This document shows, piece by piece, positions 8,816 through 19,257 of a DNA stretch of 61,841 nucleotides. Position numbers and translations under genes: made by a program. Positions within the stretch are counted from its first letter, which is position 1, and the number at the start of each line of letters is the position of its first letter. The notes beneath the pieces were generated by a model that searched no databases, was not told the DNA's origin, and saw only the letters and a list, made by a program, of their open reading frames with translations. Source of the DNA: Alicyclobacillaceae bacterium I2511 (GTDB taxonomy: Bacteria; Bacillota; Bacilli; Alicyclobacillales; Alicyclobacillaceae); NCBI GenBank assembly GCA_003584005.1, contig QXHL01000016.1:1-61841 (forward strand). The letters are read 5' to 3'.

Positions 8816-8863
8816 CTGGGTGCAAATAATACTGGGCGCAAATATTACAATGTGCAAGTAATA
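8816..8863. repeat. Three tandem 16-bp units between minJ and motA
   Basis: Contiguous units CTGGGTGCAAATAATA (8816-8831), CTGGGCGCAAATATTA (8832-8847) and the more diverged CAATGTGCAAGTAATA (8848-8863) make a 16-bp tandem array in the minJ-motA gap. The gap probably holds the motAB promoter, but I could not identify a confident sigma-A or sigma-D element. Confidence 0.75.
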
Positions 8864-8970
8864 ATCGTTCAGGGTATAGCGTGAATAAGAAAACTTTGAA
8901 ACGGATGATCAATAGTTGCCGTCGTTAGTTTTTGTTGGTAGTTAGCTGTAAGAGGGCGGGGGGTGTGGGA

Positions 8971-9777
8971 ATGGACCTAGCAACCATGGGCGGGGTTGTT
9001 TTGGCCGTTGTCGCTTTGTTACTGGGATTTACCTTGGATGGGGGCAGTATGGCAGCTTTGGCGAACTTGGCGGCCTTTATTCTGGTCATTGGGGGAACCC
9101 TGGGGGCAACACTGACTTCCGTTTCTTTCTTTCAGTTTATCAAGGCATTTAAGGCTCTCCGCGTCGCTTTAGTGCACCGTTCCCCAGAACCATTGGCTGT
9201 CGTAGAGAACTTAGTGGCTTTGGCCGCTGTGGCCCGCAGAGAAGGGCTGTTGGCCTTAGAAGAGCGATTGGAAGGAATGGATGACGACTTTTTGCGCAGG
9301 GGTGTCCAATGGGTGGTGGATGGTGTGGACCCGGAACTGGTGCGGGGCATGATGGAAACGGACCTGTCCTACATCGAAGAACGTCATCACAAGGTGGCGC
9401 ACGTGTTTGAAACGGCGGGTGGTTTTGCGCCCACCATGGGGATCATTGGCACGGTGATGGGGCTTGTCCATGTATTGGGTAACCTCAGTGACATCAATCG
9501 CTTGGGTCCTGAAATTGCCACGGCCTTCACTGCCACACTGTATGGGGTGGCTTCGGCAAACGTGGTGTGGTTGCCCTTAGCCAATAAGCTGAAAAGTGTG
9601 AACGAGCAAGAAATGCTTTTGCGGGAGGTCATAATGGAGGGAGTTCTATCCATCCAGGCTGGGGAGAATCCCAACATTCTGGGTGAAAAGCTACGCACCT
9701 TCCTGGCGCCAGGGGACCGCCACCGCAAGTCCGAGTCTGAGGCGGGTGAGGTCAGTGCGCAGACCGCGGGGGACTGA
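8971..9777 (+). CDS. motA: Flagellar stator protein MotA
   Basis: A 268-residue protein with four membrane helices in the 2+2 arrangement of MotA: two in the first 55 residues, a cytoplasmic loop with the conserved charged motor-interface residues, then FAPTMGIIGTVMGLVHVLGNL and ATAFTATLYGVASANVVWLPLANKL. It forms the ion-conducting stator with MotB and drives flagellar rotation. ATG 8971 is chosen over the upstream TTG 8932 because the protein then begins MDLATMGGVVLAVVALLLG like the family. It overlaps motB by 23 bases. No other flagellar gene is present nearby. Proton or sodium specificity cannot be decided from sequence alone. Confidence 0.94.
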   Translation: MDLATMGGVVLAVVALLLGFTLDGGSMAALANLAAFILVIGGTLGATLTSVSFFQFIKAFKALRVALVHRSPEPLAVVENLVALAAVARREGLLALEERLEGMDDDFLRRGVQWVVDGVDPELVRGMMETDLSYIEERHHKVAHVFETAGGFAPTMGIIGTVMGLVHVLGNLSDINRLGPEIATAFTATLYGVASANVVWLPLANKLKSVNEQEMLLREVIMEGVLSIQAGENPNILGEKLRTFLAPGDRHRKSESEAGEVSAQTAGD

Positions 9778-10627
9778 GCGACGCAGGAGGGTGGCCGGCA
9801 AACAGTCCGAGAATATGGACCGCTGGCTGATTACATACTCTGATTTAATTACCTTGTTATTAATCTTTTTTGTAATCATGTATGCCATGTCCAAAGTGGA
9901 TGTAGCAAAGTTTGAAACTCTGACAGAGTCGCTTGCCGCAGCCTTGCACAGTTCGAATCAGGTGCAGATGCATAACCTTGGGACCACCGGGTTAGTCGTT
10001 CCAGCCAACCCCACAAACCAAGGAGACAAAACAAAAACAGGGATGGCTACCCCTACGGATCCAGCCCTAGATCAACTCTACAACGAGGTGCGCACCTATA
10101 TCGAAACACACCACTTGCAGAACAACATCAGTATTGAGAACCAACCGCGTGGGGTGCAAATCACGCTCCGCGATGTGGCCTTGTTTGACACGGGTCAAGC
10201 TGTGGTGCGCCCGGATGCTCGGATGTTGCTAAACGGGCTGGTGCCATTTTTGCAGAGCCTGTCCAACCCTATCTTAGTAGAGGGTTACACCGACAATGTT
10301 CCCATTGATACTCCCCAGTTTCCTTCAAATTGGGAACTGTCGGCAGCACGGGCGATTGATGTGGTTCACTTTTTTGCCAATGCGGGGCTTGCCCCAGAGC
10401 GATTGGCTGGTGTTGGTTATGGTCAGTATCATCCAGTGGTGCCCAACACGACGCCAGCCAATCGACAACTGAATCGACGCGTGAACATTGTGATTCTCCG
10501 CGATTCTACGGACCTACCCTTGACTTCTGGCCCGGCAAATAGTTCCCAAGTGGCTACCACGCCAGCAAATAGTCCGCAAGTGGGTACTACACAGGCAAAT
10601 AGTGTGCAAATAGGGATCACACAGTAA
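9755..10627 (+). CDS. motB: Flagellar stator protein MotB
   Basis: About 290 residues: a basic N-terminus (RRPRGTERRRR), then DRWLITYSDLITLLLIFFV with the ion-binding Asp at about residue 30 in a single membrane helix. A plug region and a C-terminal OmpA-like peptidoglycan-binding domain follow (VEGYTDNVPIDTPQFPSNWE, SAARAIDVV, RRVNIVIL). The C-terminal tail has repeated PANSPQVGTTQANS-like units. The start is uncertain: GTG 9755 or 9746 gives the usual basic leader, while GTG 9791 abuts AGGAGG and is too close. It is translationally coupled to motA. Confidence 0.92.
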   Translation: MRRPRGTERRRRVAGKQSENMDRWLITYSDLITLLLIFFVIMYAMSKVDVAKFETLTESLAAALHSSNQVQMHNLGTTGLVVPANPTNQGDKTKTGMATPTDPALDQLYNEVRTYIETHHLQNNISIENQPRGVQITLRDVALFDTGQAVVRPDARMLLNGLVPFLQSLSNPILVEGYTDNVPIDTPQFPSNWELSAARAIDVVHFFANAGLAPERLAGVGYGQYHPVVPNTTPANRQLNRRVNIVILRDSTDLPLTSGPANSSQVATTPANSPQVGTTQANSVQIGITQ

Positions 10628-10722
10628 GGGGAAAGACGCGAAAATTGGGACGGATTTTGACACAGTGGGACACCCTGACAGTGGGACACCGTGGATGAAT
10701 TAAAAAGTCGATTTGGGGGCGA

Positions 10723-10759
10723 CGAACATATGCTCCCTTTTTGCGTTATGTGGTAACAT
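10723..10759 (+). promoter_or_regulatory. LexA (SOS) box and extended -10 of uvrB
   Basis: CGAACATATGCTCC (10723-10736) matches the B. subtilis LexA site CGAACATATGTTCG at 12 of 14 positions. An extended -10, TGGTAACAT (10751-10759), lies 15 bases downstream, so LexA would cover the -35 region. Just before it, ACAGTGGGACACC is repeated at 10662-10674 and 10678-10690. Confidence 0.8.
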
Positions 10760-10781
10760 AATGGAGAAGGGGTGATGGCGT

Positions 10782-12773
10782 TTGGCGGACAGCAAATCTG
10801 GAGCATTTCAACTTGTCTCAGATTACCAGCCGCAGGGCGATCAGCCAGAAGCGATTGAGCAATTGGTGCGGGGTGTACAGTCAGACTTGCGCTTTCAAAC
10901 ACTCCTTGGCGTGACAGGCTCTGGAAAAACTTTTACGATGGCCAATGTGATTGCACAAGTGAACAGACCCACCCTGGTTATTGCACATAATAAAACTCTG
11001 GCGGCACAGTTGACGGCTGAGTTTAAAGAGTTTTTTCCTAATAATGCGGTTGAGTATTTCGTGAGTTATTATGATTATTACCAGCCAGAGGCTTACATCC
11101 CGTCGACAGATACTTTTATTGAAAAAGATGCCCAGATTAACGATGAGATTGACAAGCTTCGTCATTCTGCCACGGCCTCTTTATTGGAGCGCAATGATGT
11201 GCTGGTAGTGGCTTCAGTGTCGGCCATTTTTGGATTGGGGAGTCCGGAAGAGTACCGGGGACACGTGCTGTCTTTGCGTGCCGGGATGGAGCGTGGCAGG
11301 GACGAAATTTTGCACCGTTTGGTTAACATGCAGTATGAACGCAACGACATCAACTTTACGCGCGGCACTTTTCGCGTGCGTGGGGATGTCATTGAGATTT
11401 TTCCAGCTTCCAGAGGCGAACAGGCAATCCGTGTAGAATTATTTGGAGACGAAATTGAACGAATTACGGAGATTGATGTGCTTACGGGTGAGGTTCTAGG
11501 GGTGCGCGAGCACGTGGGCATCTACCCAGCTTCCCACTATGTCACCTCCAAGGAACGTTTGCTGGCGGCGGTGGAGCGTATTCAAGCGGAGTTGGCAGAA
11601 CGTCTCACTGAACTGAAAAATGAAAATAAGTTGCTGGAGGTGCAACGTCTCGAGCAACGCACACTGTATGATATTGAAATGATGCAAGAAATGGGCTTTT
11701 GTTCTGGAATTGAGAACTATTCCCGTCATTTAGAGGGAAGGGCTGCCGGGGAAACCCCCAACTGCCTTTTGGATTATTTCCCGGAAGGCTTTCTCACGTT
11801 CATTGACGAATCACACGTCACCGTTCCTCAAGTTAGAGGCATGTATGGGGGCGACCACTCCCGCAAGGCCACGTTGATTGAGCACGGGTTTCGGCTACCT
11901 TCTGCAGCAGACAATCGCCCCTTAACCTTTGCGGAGTTTGAACGGCACACATACCAGGTTATTTTCGTTTCCGCTACCCCTGGACCGTACGAGTTGGAGC
12001 ACCAGATGCAGCAGGTAGAACAAGTACTACGTCCCACTGGATTGCTCGATCCGGAAATTTTCGTTCGTCCTATTCATGGCCAGATTGACGATTTGGTGGG
12101 CGAAATTCAGCAGCGTATTCGCCGCGAGGAACGGGTTTTAGTGACCACACTGACAAAAAAAATGGCGGAGGATTTGACAGATTATCTCAAGCAATACGGC
12201 ATCAAGGTTCGCTACTTACACTCGGACATCAAGACGATTGACCGGATGGTAATTTTGCGTGACCTGCGGTTGGGAGCTTTTGACGTGTTGGTGGGAATCA
12301 ACTTACTGCGCGAAGGTTTGGACCTTCCTGAGGTGTCACTGGTGGCTATTCTGGACGCGGACAAAGAAGGCTTTTTGCGATCCGCACGGTCGCTGATTCA
12401 AACTATTGGTCGGGCAGCTCGCAATGCAAATGGGCAGGTTATCTTGTACGCCGATGTAATGACAGACTCTATGCGCTTGGCCATCGACGAAACACAGCGA
12501 CGCCGAAATAAGCAACGTGCTTTTAACGAGATGCATGGAATTACGCCCACTACTATTCAAAAAGCGGTGCGCGATGTGATTGAGGCCACTAAGGCTGCAG
12601 AACAAAAGGCAGATTACGTGCAAGTGGCCCGCAGTGCACAGCAAATGTCCGCTAAAGACCGGCGTGGGTTGATTGCCAAGTTGCAACAAGAGATGAAAGA
12701 AGCGGCCAAAGATCTGCAATTTGAGCGAGCGGCCGAACTGAGAGACATGATTGTTGAGTTGTCGGCGTCGTAA
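10782..12773 (+). CDS. uvrB: Excinuclease ABC subunit B
   Basis: A 663-residue UvrB with Walker A GVTGSGKT (43-50) and the beta-hairpin region [16 protein letters not shown], which clamps damaged DNA. It also has helicase motifs ([46 protein letters not shown]) and the C-terminal UVR motif (about 625-660) that binds UvrC or UvrA. It verifies lesions in nucleotide excision repair. TTG 10782 is chosen because AAGGGG lies 8-9 bases upstream; ATG 10774 is out of frame. A LexA box and promoter precede it, so SOS induction is likely. uvrA follows after 105 bases with no terminator between. Confidence 0.97.
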   Translation: MADSKSGAFQLVSDYQPQGDQPEAIEQLVRGVQSDLRFQTLLGVTGSGKTFTMANVIAQVNRPTLVIAHNKTLAAQLTAEFKEFFPNNAVEYFVSYYDYYQPEAYIPSTDTFIEKDAQINDEIDKLRHSATASLLERNDVLVVASVSAIFGLGSPEEYRGHVLSLRAGMERGRDEILHRLVNMQYERNDINFTRGTFRVRGDVIEIFPASRGEQAIRVELFGDEIERITEIDVLTGEVLGVREHVGIYPASHYVTSKERLLAAVERIQAELAERLTELKNENKLLEVQRLEQRTLYDIEMMQEMGFCSGIENYSRHLEGRAAGETPNCLLDYFPEGFLTFIDESHVTVPQVRGMYGGDHSRKATLIEHGFRLPSAADNRPLTFAEFERHTYQVIFVSATPGPYELEHQMQQVEQVLRPTGLLDPEIFVRPIHGQIDDLVGEIQQRIRREERVLVTTLTKKMAEDLTDYLKQYGIKVRYLHSDIKTIDRMVILRDLRLGAFDVLVGINLLREGLDLPEVSLVAILDADKEGFLRSARSLIQTIGRAARNANGQVILYADVMTDSMRLAIDETQRRRNKQRAFNEMHGITPTTIQKAVRDVIEATKAAEQKADYVQVARSAQQMSAKDRRGLIAKLQQEMKEAAKDLQFERAAELRDMIVELSAS

Positions 12774-12878
12774 AACCGTATTGATAGCTTTTAGCGTCTA
12801 TACGCAAAGGGATCTAGCAAATAGGGGCTGCCGAGGAATGGAAATGTTCACAGCGGGGAAGGAGCTAGTTGAAAAGGT

Positions 12879-15785
12879 ATGGCGCACGACCGAATTGTTG
12901 TAAAAGGTGCCCGGGCACACAATTTAAAGGGTGTGGATGTGGTCATTCCCAGGGATAAGTTTGTCGTGATTACCGGTCTCAGTGGGTCTGGCAAGTCTTC
13001 TCTGGCGTTTGACACAATTTATGCGGAAGGGCAACGGCGCTATGTGGAATCTTTATCTGCGTATGCCAGACAGTTTCTCGGACAAATGGAAAAGCCGGAT
13101 GTGGAGTCTATTGATGGCTTGTCCCCGGCTATTTCTATAGACCAAAAGACCACCAGTCGTAATCCGCGATCCACGGTGGGAACGGTGACAGAAGTCTACG
13201 ATTATTTGCGTTTATTATATGCCCGGGTGGGACACCCCTACTGCCCCAAGTGCCACATTCCGATTGCTTCGCAGACGGTAGAGCAGATGGTAGATCGACT
13301 GATGGAGTACCCAGAAGGAACCCGTTTACAGGTGTTGGCCCCGCTTGTGCGCGGACGCAAAGGGGAACATCAGAAACTGTTTGAGGATATCAAGAAAGCT
13401 GGTTACGTGCGAGTTCGAGTGGATGGGAACATTCAAGAGGTCGCGGAACCCATTGCACTGGAAAAAAACAAGAAACATTCCATTGAAGTGGTGGTGGACC
13501 GACTCATCATTCGAAACAACCTAGGTTCCCGGTTGGCTGATTCTTTGGAGACTGCGCTTGGTTTGGGCGCGGGTCTAGTGGAGATTGACGTGATGGGCCA
13601 GGAAGAACTTTTGTTCAGTCAGAACCTGGCTTGTCCCAAGTGTGGCTTCAGTGTTGGCGAATTGGCGCCACGGATGTTCTCATTTAACAGCCCTTTCGGA
13701 GCATGTCCGGATTGTTTTGGGTTGGGTGTAAATATGGAGGTAGACGAAGAAATGGTCCTTCCCAATCCAGCCCTGAGCATTGATGAGGGCGCGATTGTGC
13801 CTTGGATAGGTTCCACTTCCACTTACTATCCGGAACTGTTACGGGCGGCCTGTCGCCACTTTGAAGTGTCCACAGAGGTGCCGGTTTCCCGTATTCCAGC
13901 CGCAAAACTGCACCAGGTATTATATGGGACAGGGGAGCGAATTCACTTTCGCTTTGAAAATGAGTTTGGTCAGGTTAAGACTACAGATATCCCATATGAA
14001 GGGGTAATCCCCAACCTGCAGCGGAGATTTCGCGAGACGGCTTCAGAATCCATCCGGGAAATGATTGAAGGGTATATGAGCAAGAAACCATGTCCAACCT
14101 GTCAGGGCAAGCGACTTAAGCCAGAAAGTCTAGCTGTGCAGGTTGGGGATTTAAATATTGCTGATTTGACCAACCTGTCTGTTAAAGAATCTATCGTCTA
14201 CTTTGAGAAACTAGAATTAACATCCAAAGAACAAAATATTGCTCGCCTCATCCTAAAGGAGTTATCGGCTCGTCTGGGTTTCTTGCGCGACGTGGGCTTG
14301 GATTACCTGACCCTGTCACGCTCGGCGGGTACCCTTTCAGGGGGAGAGGCGCAGCGGATTCGCCTCGCGACGCAACTAGGATCCAGCCTTATGGGTGTAC
14401 TGTATATCTTGGATGAGCCGAGCATCGGCTTGCACCAGCGAGACAACGAACGTCTCATTCACACACTCCAACACATGCGAGATTTGGGAAACACGCTGAT
14501 TGTCGTGGAACATGACGAGGAAACCATGCTGGCGGCAGACTATCTAATAGATATGGGGCCAGGAGCTGGTGAGAACGGGGGTCAGGTGGTGGCCGTGGGT
14601 GCGCCACAAGAAGTCATGGATAATCCAGCGTCGTTGACAGGCGATTATTTGTCAGGGCGCAAGTTTATTCCCGTGCCAACGGTGCGTCGCAAGTCGGACG
14701 GCCGTTACCTTTCGGTAGTAGGTGCCAAGGAGAACAATTTGAAAAATGTTTCCGTGAATATCCCCGTGGGTTTGTTTACCTGTGTCACAGGGGTGTCTGG
14801 TTCCGGCAAATCCACTTTGGTCAACGAGGTGATTCACAAGGCCTTGGCGAGGGATTTGAACCGGGCTCACGTTCGTCCAGGTCAATATGAAACCATTCGC
14901 GGTCTAGAGTTTTTGGACAAGGTGGTGGATGTGGACCAGTCTCCAATTGGCCGTACGCCGCGGTCAAATCCAGCCACATACACAGGGGTGTTTGATGATA
15001 TTAGGGACCTGTTTGCCACCACCACGGAGGCCAAGGTGAGGGGTTACCGCAAGGGTCGTTTCAGCTTTAACATTCGCGGCGGACGTTGCGAGGCCTGTCG
15101 GGGGGACGGAATTATCAAGATTGAAATGCATTTTTTGCCTGATGTGTATGTCCAATGTGAGGTGTGCAAGGGACAACGGTACAACCGGGAGACTTTGGAG
15201 GTGCGCTACAAGGGGAAAAACATTGCCCAGGTTCTGGATTTAACGATTGCCGACGCAACGGAGTTTTTCGCTAGTGTCCCGCGCATTTTTCGCAAGTTGC
15301 AGACGCTTGTGGACGTCGGCCTCGGTTACATGAAATTAGGTCAACCGGCCACCACCCTGTCCGGGGGTGAAGCACAACGGGTCAAACTGGCTGCGGAATT
15401 ACACCGTCGTACCAACGGTCGTACCCTGTACATTTTAGATGAACCTACCACAGGGTTGCATGTCGCAGACATTGAACACTTATTAGCCGTGTTGCAGAGA
15501 CTGGTGGACGGGGGAGACACGGTCCTGGTTATTGAACATAACCTGGATGTGATTAAGACAGCCGATTATCTGGTGGATTTGGGGCCAGAGGGGGGCGACG
15601 GTGGCGGCCGTCTGATGGTTACTGGCACACCGGAACAGGTGGCGGCGTTAGACGTGTCTTATACAGGCCAGTTTTTGCGCCCCATCTTGGAACGGGACAA
15701 GGCTCGTACCGAAAAAGCACGAATCGAAGCGGCTGGGCAAGAGCAATTGCTGGCCGCCACGGGGACTGAGGATGGCCTGTCGTGA
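12879..15785 (+). CDS. uvrA: Excinuclease ABC subunit A
   Basis: A 968-residue UvrA with two ABC ATPase modules: Walker [10 protein letters not shown] and GVSGSGKST, and signatures [13 protein letters not shown] and [13 protein letters not shown]. It carries zinc-binding cysteine sets, including [11 protein letters not shown]...CPDC near 250-285 and CEACRGDG...CEVCKGQRY near 740-770. It finds distorted DNA and loads UvrB. It is about 10-25 residues longer than usual because of a charged C-terminal tail. ATG 12879 follows AAAAGG. The stop overlaps the start of the next gene by 4 bases (GTGA), so that regulator is translated from the SOS operon message. Confidence 0.97.
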   Translation: MAHDRIVVKGARAHNLKGVDVVIPRDKFVVITGLSGSGKSSLAFDTIYAEGQRRYVESLSAYARQFLGQMEKPDVESIDGLSPAISIDQKTTSRNPRSTVGTVTEVYDYLRLLYARVGHPYCPKCHIPIASQTVEQMVDRLMEYPEGTRLQVLAPLVRGRKGEHQKLFEDIKKAGYVRVRVDGNIQEVAEPIALEKNKKHSIEVVVDRLIIRNNLGSRLADSLETALGLGAGLVEIDVMGQEELLFSQNLACPKCGFSVGELAPRMFSFNSPFGACPDCFGLGVNMEVDEEMVLPNPALSIDEGAIVPWIGSTSTYYPELLRAACRHFEVSTEVPVSRIPAAKLHQVLYGTGERIHFRFENEFGQVKTTDIPYEGVIPNLQRRFRETASESIREMIEGYMSKKPCPTCQGKRLKPESLAVQVGDLNIADLTNLSVKESIVYFEKLELTSKEQNIARLILKELSARLGFLRDVGLDYLTLSRSAGTLSGGEAQRIRLATQLGSSLMGVLYILDEPSIGLHQRDNERLIHTLQHMRDLGNTLIVVEHDEETMLAADYLIDMGPGAGENGGQVVAVGAPQEVMDNPASLTGDYLSGRKFIPVPTVRRKSDGRYLSVVGAKENNLKNVSVNIPVGLFTCVTGVSGSGKSTLVNEVIHKALARDLNRAHVRPGQYETIRGLEFLDKVVDVDQSPIGRTPRSNPATYTGVFDDIRDLFATTTEAKVRGYRKGRFSFNIRGGRCEACRGDGIIKIEMHFLPDVYVQCEVCKGQRYNRETLEVRYKGKNIAQVLDLTIADATEFFASVPRIFRKLQTLVDVGLGYMKLGQPATTLSGGEAQRVKLAAELHRRTNGRTLYILDEPTTGLHVADIEHLLAVLQRLVDGGDTVLVIEHNLDVIKTADYLVDLGPEGGDGGGRLMVTGTPEQVAALDVSYTGQFLRPILERDKARTEKARIEAAGQEQLLAATGTEDGLS

Positions 15786-16936
15786 GCCGCGAGTGGTGGC
15801 ATCAACCCCTGCATTACTGGAGCCAGGCTTTAGGCTTTCACTACCGCATTCAGCATGTTTCAGCTGCTATTGACCCTCTTTTTACTACCGTAGGGGGGTG
15901 GTGGCAACAGGGGGACCACTGGTGTATTACATTGGATGCCCATTATATCGCCTGTCTTAGTGGCTTTGCAGAGGACGGTCAATTGCTGCGTGACGCCTTG
16001 TCCTATACCTTACACCTGGCCGCCGGGCAGGCAGCGGGAAAGGCTACGGAAAAGGGGAGTGATTTGTGGGCCTATTGGGTCTGCGAACGCTGTGGGCAGT
16101 GGGGACAGCAGCCGACTGCTGACTTGGTGCCGTTGTTGTCCAACGCGGACGAACTGAGGGCCGCCTGGCAAGGGCAAGGGGAAGGGCCAAAGCAAGGGCC
16201 AATCGCTAGTTTATTCACACCAGCGCGCCCGCAGGGCCACTTTGTCTGGTTACATTGGGCCCGTCGCGAAGGGGAAGGTGTGGCCCTGGCAGTTCCCGAT
16301 GGGGCCTTGCGCACGGTGGTGGAAGCGTATCAACCCAATACCTGGCTGGGTCCGGTTGTAGCGCCCAGCGGGTATCAATCCGCTTTATTGTGGTGGCCGC
16401 TGGTGGCTGATTTAGCGGAATTGCCGCAACAACTGGACGAACTGTTGGGCGTTTTGGAGGCAGATGCCATGGTATTTGCGCAGGCGACTTTCGGAAAGGC
16501 TGTCGTCCAGGGGGCCGAGTGGGCACAGGCGTTGCTGACAACGGTCCTGGCCTGGCAACAGCGCGTTTGGCTGGACACACCACCCCGGGTTTGGGGCTTT
16601 GGCCAACGCCCTGGGCTGCAGCTTTTGCAGGCGCTACCGAAGTCGGTGCTTGAGTCTTTTTTGGAGGGTGCGTTAGAGGACAGTCAAACGACAGGCTGCG
16701 GCGATTGGCCGGAAGAGTGGCGTACCACCCTAACAGGTCTCCTGGCGGCCAATCTTAACGTCAGCGAAGCGGCCCGCTTGCTGTACTTGCACCGGAACAC
16801 GCTGATGAATCGGATTGAGCGGATTCGCGAGCGCACGGGCTATGATATCCGCCACTTTGAGGATGCCGCCATGCTCTGGTTGGTTAGTGCCATTACAAGA
16901 CAGTTGGGTGTGGACAGGGAGCGGGCCAAACCCTGA
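15782..16936 (+). CDS. PucR/CdaR-type transcription regulator
   Basis: This 384-residue protein has a C-terminal PucR-type helix-turn-helix (about 310-370; [24 protein letters not shown] is split over the two helices), found in sugar-diacid and purine regulators. The first 300 residues are Trp- and Gln-rich with no recognised sensor domain and include a Cys pair (CERCG) near 100. It starts at GTG 15782, overlapping uvrA, and is followed by the MsmX/UgpC-type ATPase and hprK. That context hints at carbon-source control, but the ligand is unknown. A strong hairpin starts at its stop codon. Confidence 0.75.
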   Translation: MSREWWHQPLHYWSQALGFHYRIQHVSAAIDPLFTTVGGWWQQGDHWCITLDAHYIACLSGFAEDGQLLRDALSYTLHLAAGQAAGKATEKGSDLWAYWVCERCGQWGQQPTADLVPLLSNADELRAAWQGQGEGPKQGPIASLFTPARPQGHFVWLHWARREGEGVALAVPDGALRTVVEAYQPNTWLGPVVAPSGYQSALLWWPLVADLAELPQQLDELLGVLEADAMVFAQATFGKAVVQGAEWAQALLTTVLAWQQRVWLDTPPRVWGFGQRPGLQLLQALPKSVLESFLEGALEDSQTTGCGDWPEEWRTTLTGLLAANLNVSEAARLLYLHRNTLMNRIERIRERTGYDIRHFEDAAMLWLVSAITRQLGVDRERAKP

Positions 16937-16997
16937 GACACCCCGCACAGATTTGTGGAGTGTCTCGTCGTGCGACTTGCCCAATTTCTGTGGGCAA
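16935..16997 (+). promoter_or_regulatory. Hairpin and inverted repeat upstream of the ABC ATPase gene
   Basis: GAGACAC (16935-16941) pairs with GTGTCTC (16960-16966), with CACA/TGTG nested inside. The stem has no T run, so it is more likely a processing or attenuation hairpin than a classic terminator. A perfect inverted repeat TTGCCC-9-GGGCAA (16977-16982, 16992-16997) follows and could be an operator. A further GGGCAA lies a short distance downstream. Confidence 0.5.
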
Positions 16998-17096
16998 AAC
17001 CGGGCAACCTGCCTGTCAATCGGAAGACCGCAGAGCGTTATACTGGACACAGCAGGACAGGTGAAACAAGTCTCGCAGGATAAGGGAGGGCGCATA

Positions 17097-18236
17097 ATGG
17101 CAAGAGTGCAGTTGGTGAATATCGCAAAGCGTTACAGCGGAGATGTACTTGCAGTAAACGACTTTAACCTAGACGTCGCGGATAAGGAGTTTGTGGTATT
17201 TGTCGGACCTTCTGGTTGCGGCAAGACAACAACCCTGCGCATGATTGCAGGTTTGGAAGATATCACAGATGGGGATTTGTTTATTGGGGACCGCAGGGTC
17301 AATGATGTAGCACCGAAAGACAGAGATATTGCGATGGTGTTTCAGAACTATGCCCTCTATCCACATATGACGGTGTACCAAAACATGGCTTTTGGCCTCA
17401 AACTGCGCAAGATGCCTAAAACAGATATCGACAAACGCGTGCGCGATGCGGCACAAATCCTCGATATTGTGCATCTGTTGGACCGCAAACCAAAGGCCTT
17501 GTCTGGGGGCCAACGTCAACGTGTCGCGTTGGGTCGGGCCATTGTGCGCGAGCCCAAAGTGTTCTTGATGGACGAACCCCTATCTAACTTGGATGCAAAA
17601 TTGCGGGTGCAGATGCGGGCTGAGATTCGCAAGTTGCATCAACGCATTCAGACTACGGTGATTTACGTGACACACGATCAGACAGAGGCCATGACGATGG
17701 GCGACCGCATAGTGGTGATGAAAGATGGACTCATTCAACAGGTGGCCACACCTCAGGAAGTCTACACTAACCCGACCAATCTATTTGTGGCAGGATTCAT
17801 CGGTTCGCCAGCGATGAATTTCCTGCGTGGGGAATTGGTGGAAGAAGCCGCCGTACTCCGCTTTCGAGCAGCGGATGTCGACATCCGCATACCCGAGGGG
17901 CGGTATCCTGCCCTGCGGCAAGCGGGTGTGGTGGGCAAGGCTGTTGTGCTTGGGGTGAGGCCAGAGGACCTGCACAATGACGAGTTGTTTCTTTCCACAT
18001 ATCCGGAGGCGGAGATTGAATTGTCCGTGGAGGTTGTGGAGAACATGGGTCCTGAGATCTACGTTCACAGTTCAGTGGGTGGACAAAATATGGTGGCAAG
18101 AGTTCCGGCCCGCTATGATTTGCGCCCGGGCAGCCGTGCTAAACTGGCTTTGGATATGAACAAGGTACACATCTTTGATGGAGAGACCGAGGCGGCCATC
18201 CCCCATCACATTGCGGAGGCGATTGCAAGTCGATGA
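17097..18236 (+). CDS. MsmX/UgpC-type sugar ABC transporter ATPase
   Basis: A 379-residue ATPase with Walker [11 protein letters not shown]-loop [14 protein letters not shown], signature [14 protein letters not shown], Walker [17 protein letters not shown] and switch His in [12 protein letters not shown]-terminal TOBE-like regulatory domain spans about 240-370. Such MalK/MsmX proteins power several carbohydrate importers whose permeases are encoded elsewhere; no permease or binding protein is present here. The start is ATG 17097, with AAGGGAGGG 6 bases upstream, not the longer open frame from 16815. It overlaps hprK by 4 bases (ATGA), linking sugar uptake energy supply to catabolite control. 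Confidence 0.9.
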   Translation: MARVQLVNIAKRYSGDVLAVNDFNLDVADKEFVVFVGPSGCGKTTTLRMIAGLEDITDGDLFIGDRRVNDVAPKDRDIAMVFQNYALYPHMTVYQNMAFGLKLRKMPKTDIDKRVRDAAQILDIVHLLDRKPKALSGGQRQRVALGRAIVREPKVFLMDEPLSNLDAKLRVQMRAEIRKLHQRIQTTVIYVTHDQTEAMTMGDRIVVMKDGLIQQVATPQEVYTNPTNLFVAGFIGSPAMNFLRGELVEEAAVLRFRAADVDIRIPEGRYPALRQAGVVGKAVVLGVRPEDLHNDELFLSTYPEAEIELSVEVVENMGPEIYVHSSVGGQNMVARVPARYDLRPGSRAKLALDMNKVHIFDGETEAAIPHHIAEAIASR

Positions 18237-19171
18237 GTAAGTTGCGAGCCGTGCTGGTTCAGGAACTAATTGACGCCCTGAATATGACCGTGTTCACCCC
18301 TGATGCTGACATGCAACGGCGCATCACAACAGTGGACATCAACCGTCCAGGGCTGGCTTTGGCAGGGTATCTGCGCTATCACGCAGCGGAGCGGGTGCAG
18401 TTACTGGGCCGCACGGAGTTATCTTTTTTACAGGGAATGGAAGCGCGCGAGCAAGCCTTGCGCGTCTTTGCGTTTTGCTCCTATGAGCAAACCCCTTGTG
18501 TAATTCTTGCCCGTGGACTGACCCCACCAGATGCCTTGGTCCGAGAGGCTTCGGCCCGTGGATTAGCGATGCTTGGAACCCACATGGTAACAACACGGGC
18601 GGCAGCCATTCTCTCCACCTTTCTTGAGGAACGTCTGGCGCCAGAGACTTTGGTGCACGGAGTGTTGGTGGACGTATACGGAATTGGGATTCTTATCACC
18701 GGGTCCAGCGGGATTGGCAAAAGTGAGACGGCGCTTGAACTGGTGAAACGGGGACATCGACTGGTTGCCGATGACGCGGTAGTGATTCGGCAAATCTCGG
18801 ACAACACTTTGGTGGGCAGTCCACCGCCCTTGTTACAATACTTACTTGAAATTCGCGGGGTAGGTGTACTCAACGCAATGACTTTGTTTGGAGCGGGTGC
18901 CGTGCGTACCTATAAAAAAGTAGTTGTGGTGATACATCTGGAGGCCTGGCGGGACGACATGCCGTATGATAGGCTCGGCATTGACGAACAGACAGTGCGT
19001 ATTCTAGACACAGAAATTCCGTCTCTCACCATCCCCGTTCGGCCGGGCCGAAATTTGGCGGTTATTATTGAGGTGGCTGCAATGAACCACCGATTGAAGC
19101 AAATTGGTTACAATGCTGCCCAAGTTTTTGCAGACCAATTATCGCAGGCCATTAACGAACAGGACGATTAA
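18233..19171 (+). CDS. hprK: HPr kinase/phosphorylase
   Basis: A 312-residue protein with an N-terminal regulatory domain and a C-terminal kinase domain with P-loop GSSGIGKS (157-164). The family signature [21 protein letters not shown] is present (about 203-223). It phosphorylates and dephosphorylates Ser-46 of HPr and Crh according to glycolytic state, feeding CcpA-dependent repression. In this window its likely substrate Crh lies at 29.8 kb, and a cre site is found at 38.86 kb. Unlike B. subtilis, lgt does not follow; hprK ends the operon and converges with argS. Confidence 0.97.
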   Translation: MSKLRAVLVQELIDALNMTVFTPDADMQRRITTVDINRPGLALAGYLRYHAAERVQLLGRTELSFLQGMEAREQALRVFAFCSYEQTPCVILARGLTPPDALVREASARGLAMLGTHMVTTRAAAILSTFLEERLAPETLVHGVLVDVYGIGILITGSSGIGKSETALELVKRGHRLVADDAVVIRQISDNTLVGSPPPLLQYLLEIRGVGVLNAMTLFGAGAVRTYKKVVVVIHLEAWRDDMPYDRLGIDEQTVRILDTEIPSLTIPVRPGRNLAVIIEVAAMNHRLKQIGYNAAQVFADQLSQAINEQDD

Positions 19172-19213
19172 GCTCGCCCTGTTCTGTTTATATTGCCACG
19201 CTTCGGTTAAGCA

Positions 19214-19239
19214 CTTGAAGCCTGTTCTTGAAGCCTGTT
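19214..19239. repeat. 13-bp tandem duplication between hprK and argS
   Basis: CTTGAAGCCTGTT is exactly repeated at 19214-19226 and 19227-19239, and a partial third copy (TTTGAA) follows. It sits in the 86-base convergent gap. No clear terminator hairpin is visible there. Confidence 0.8.
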
Positions 19240-19257
19240 TTTGAATGGCCAAGTCGA

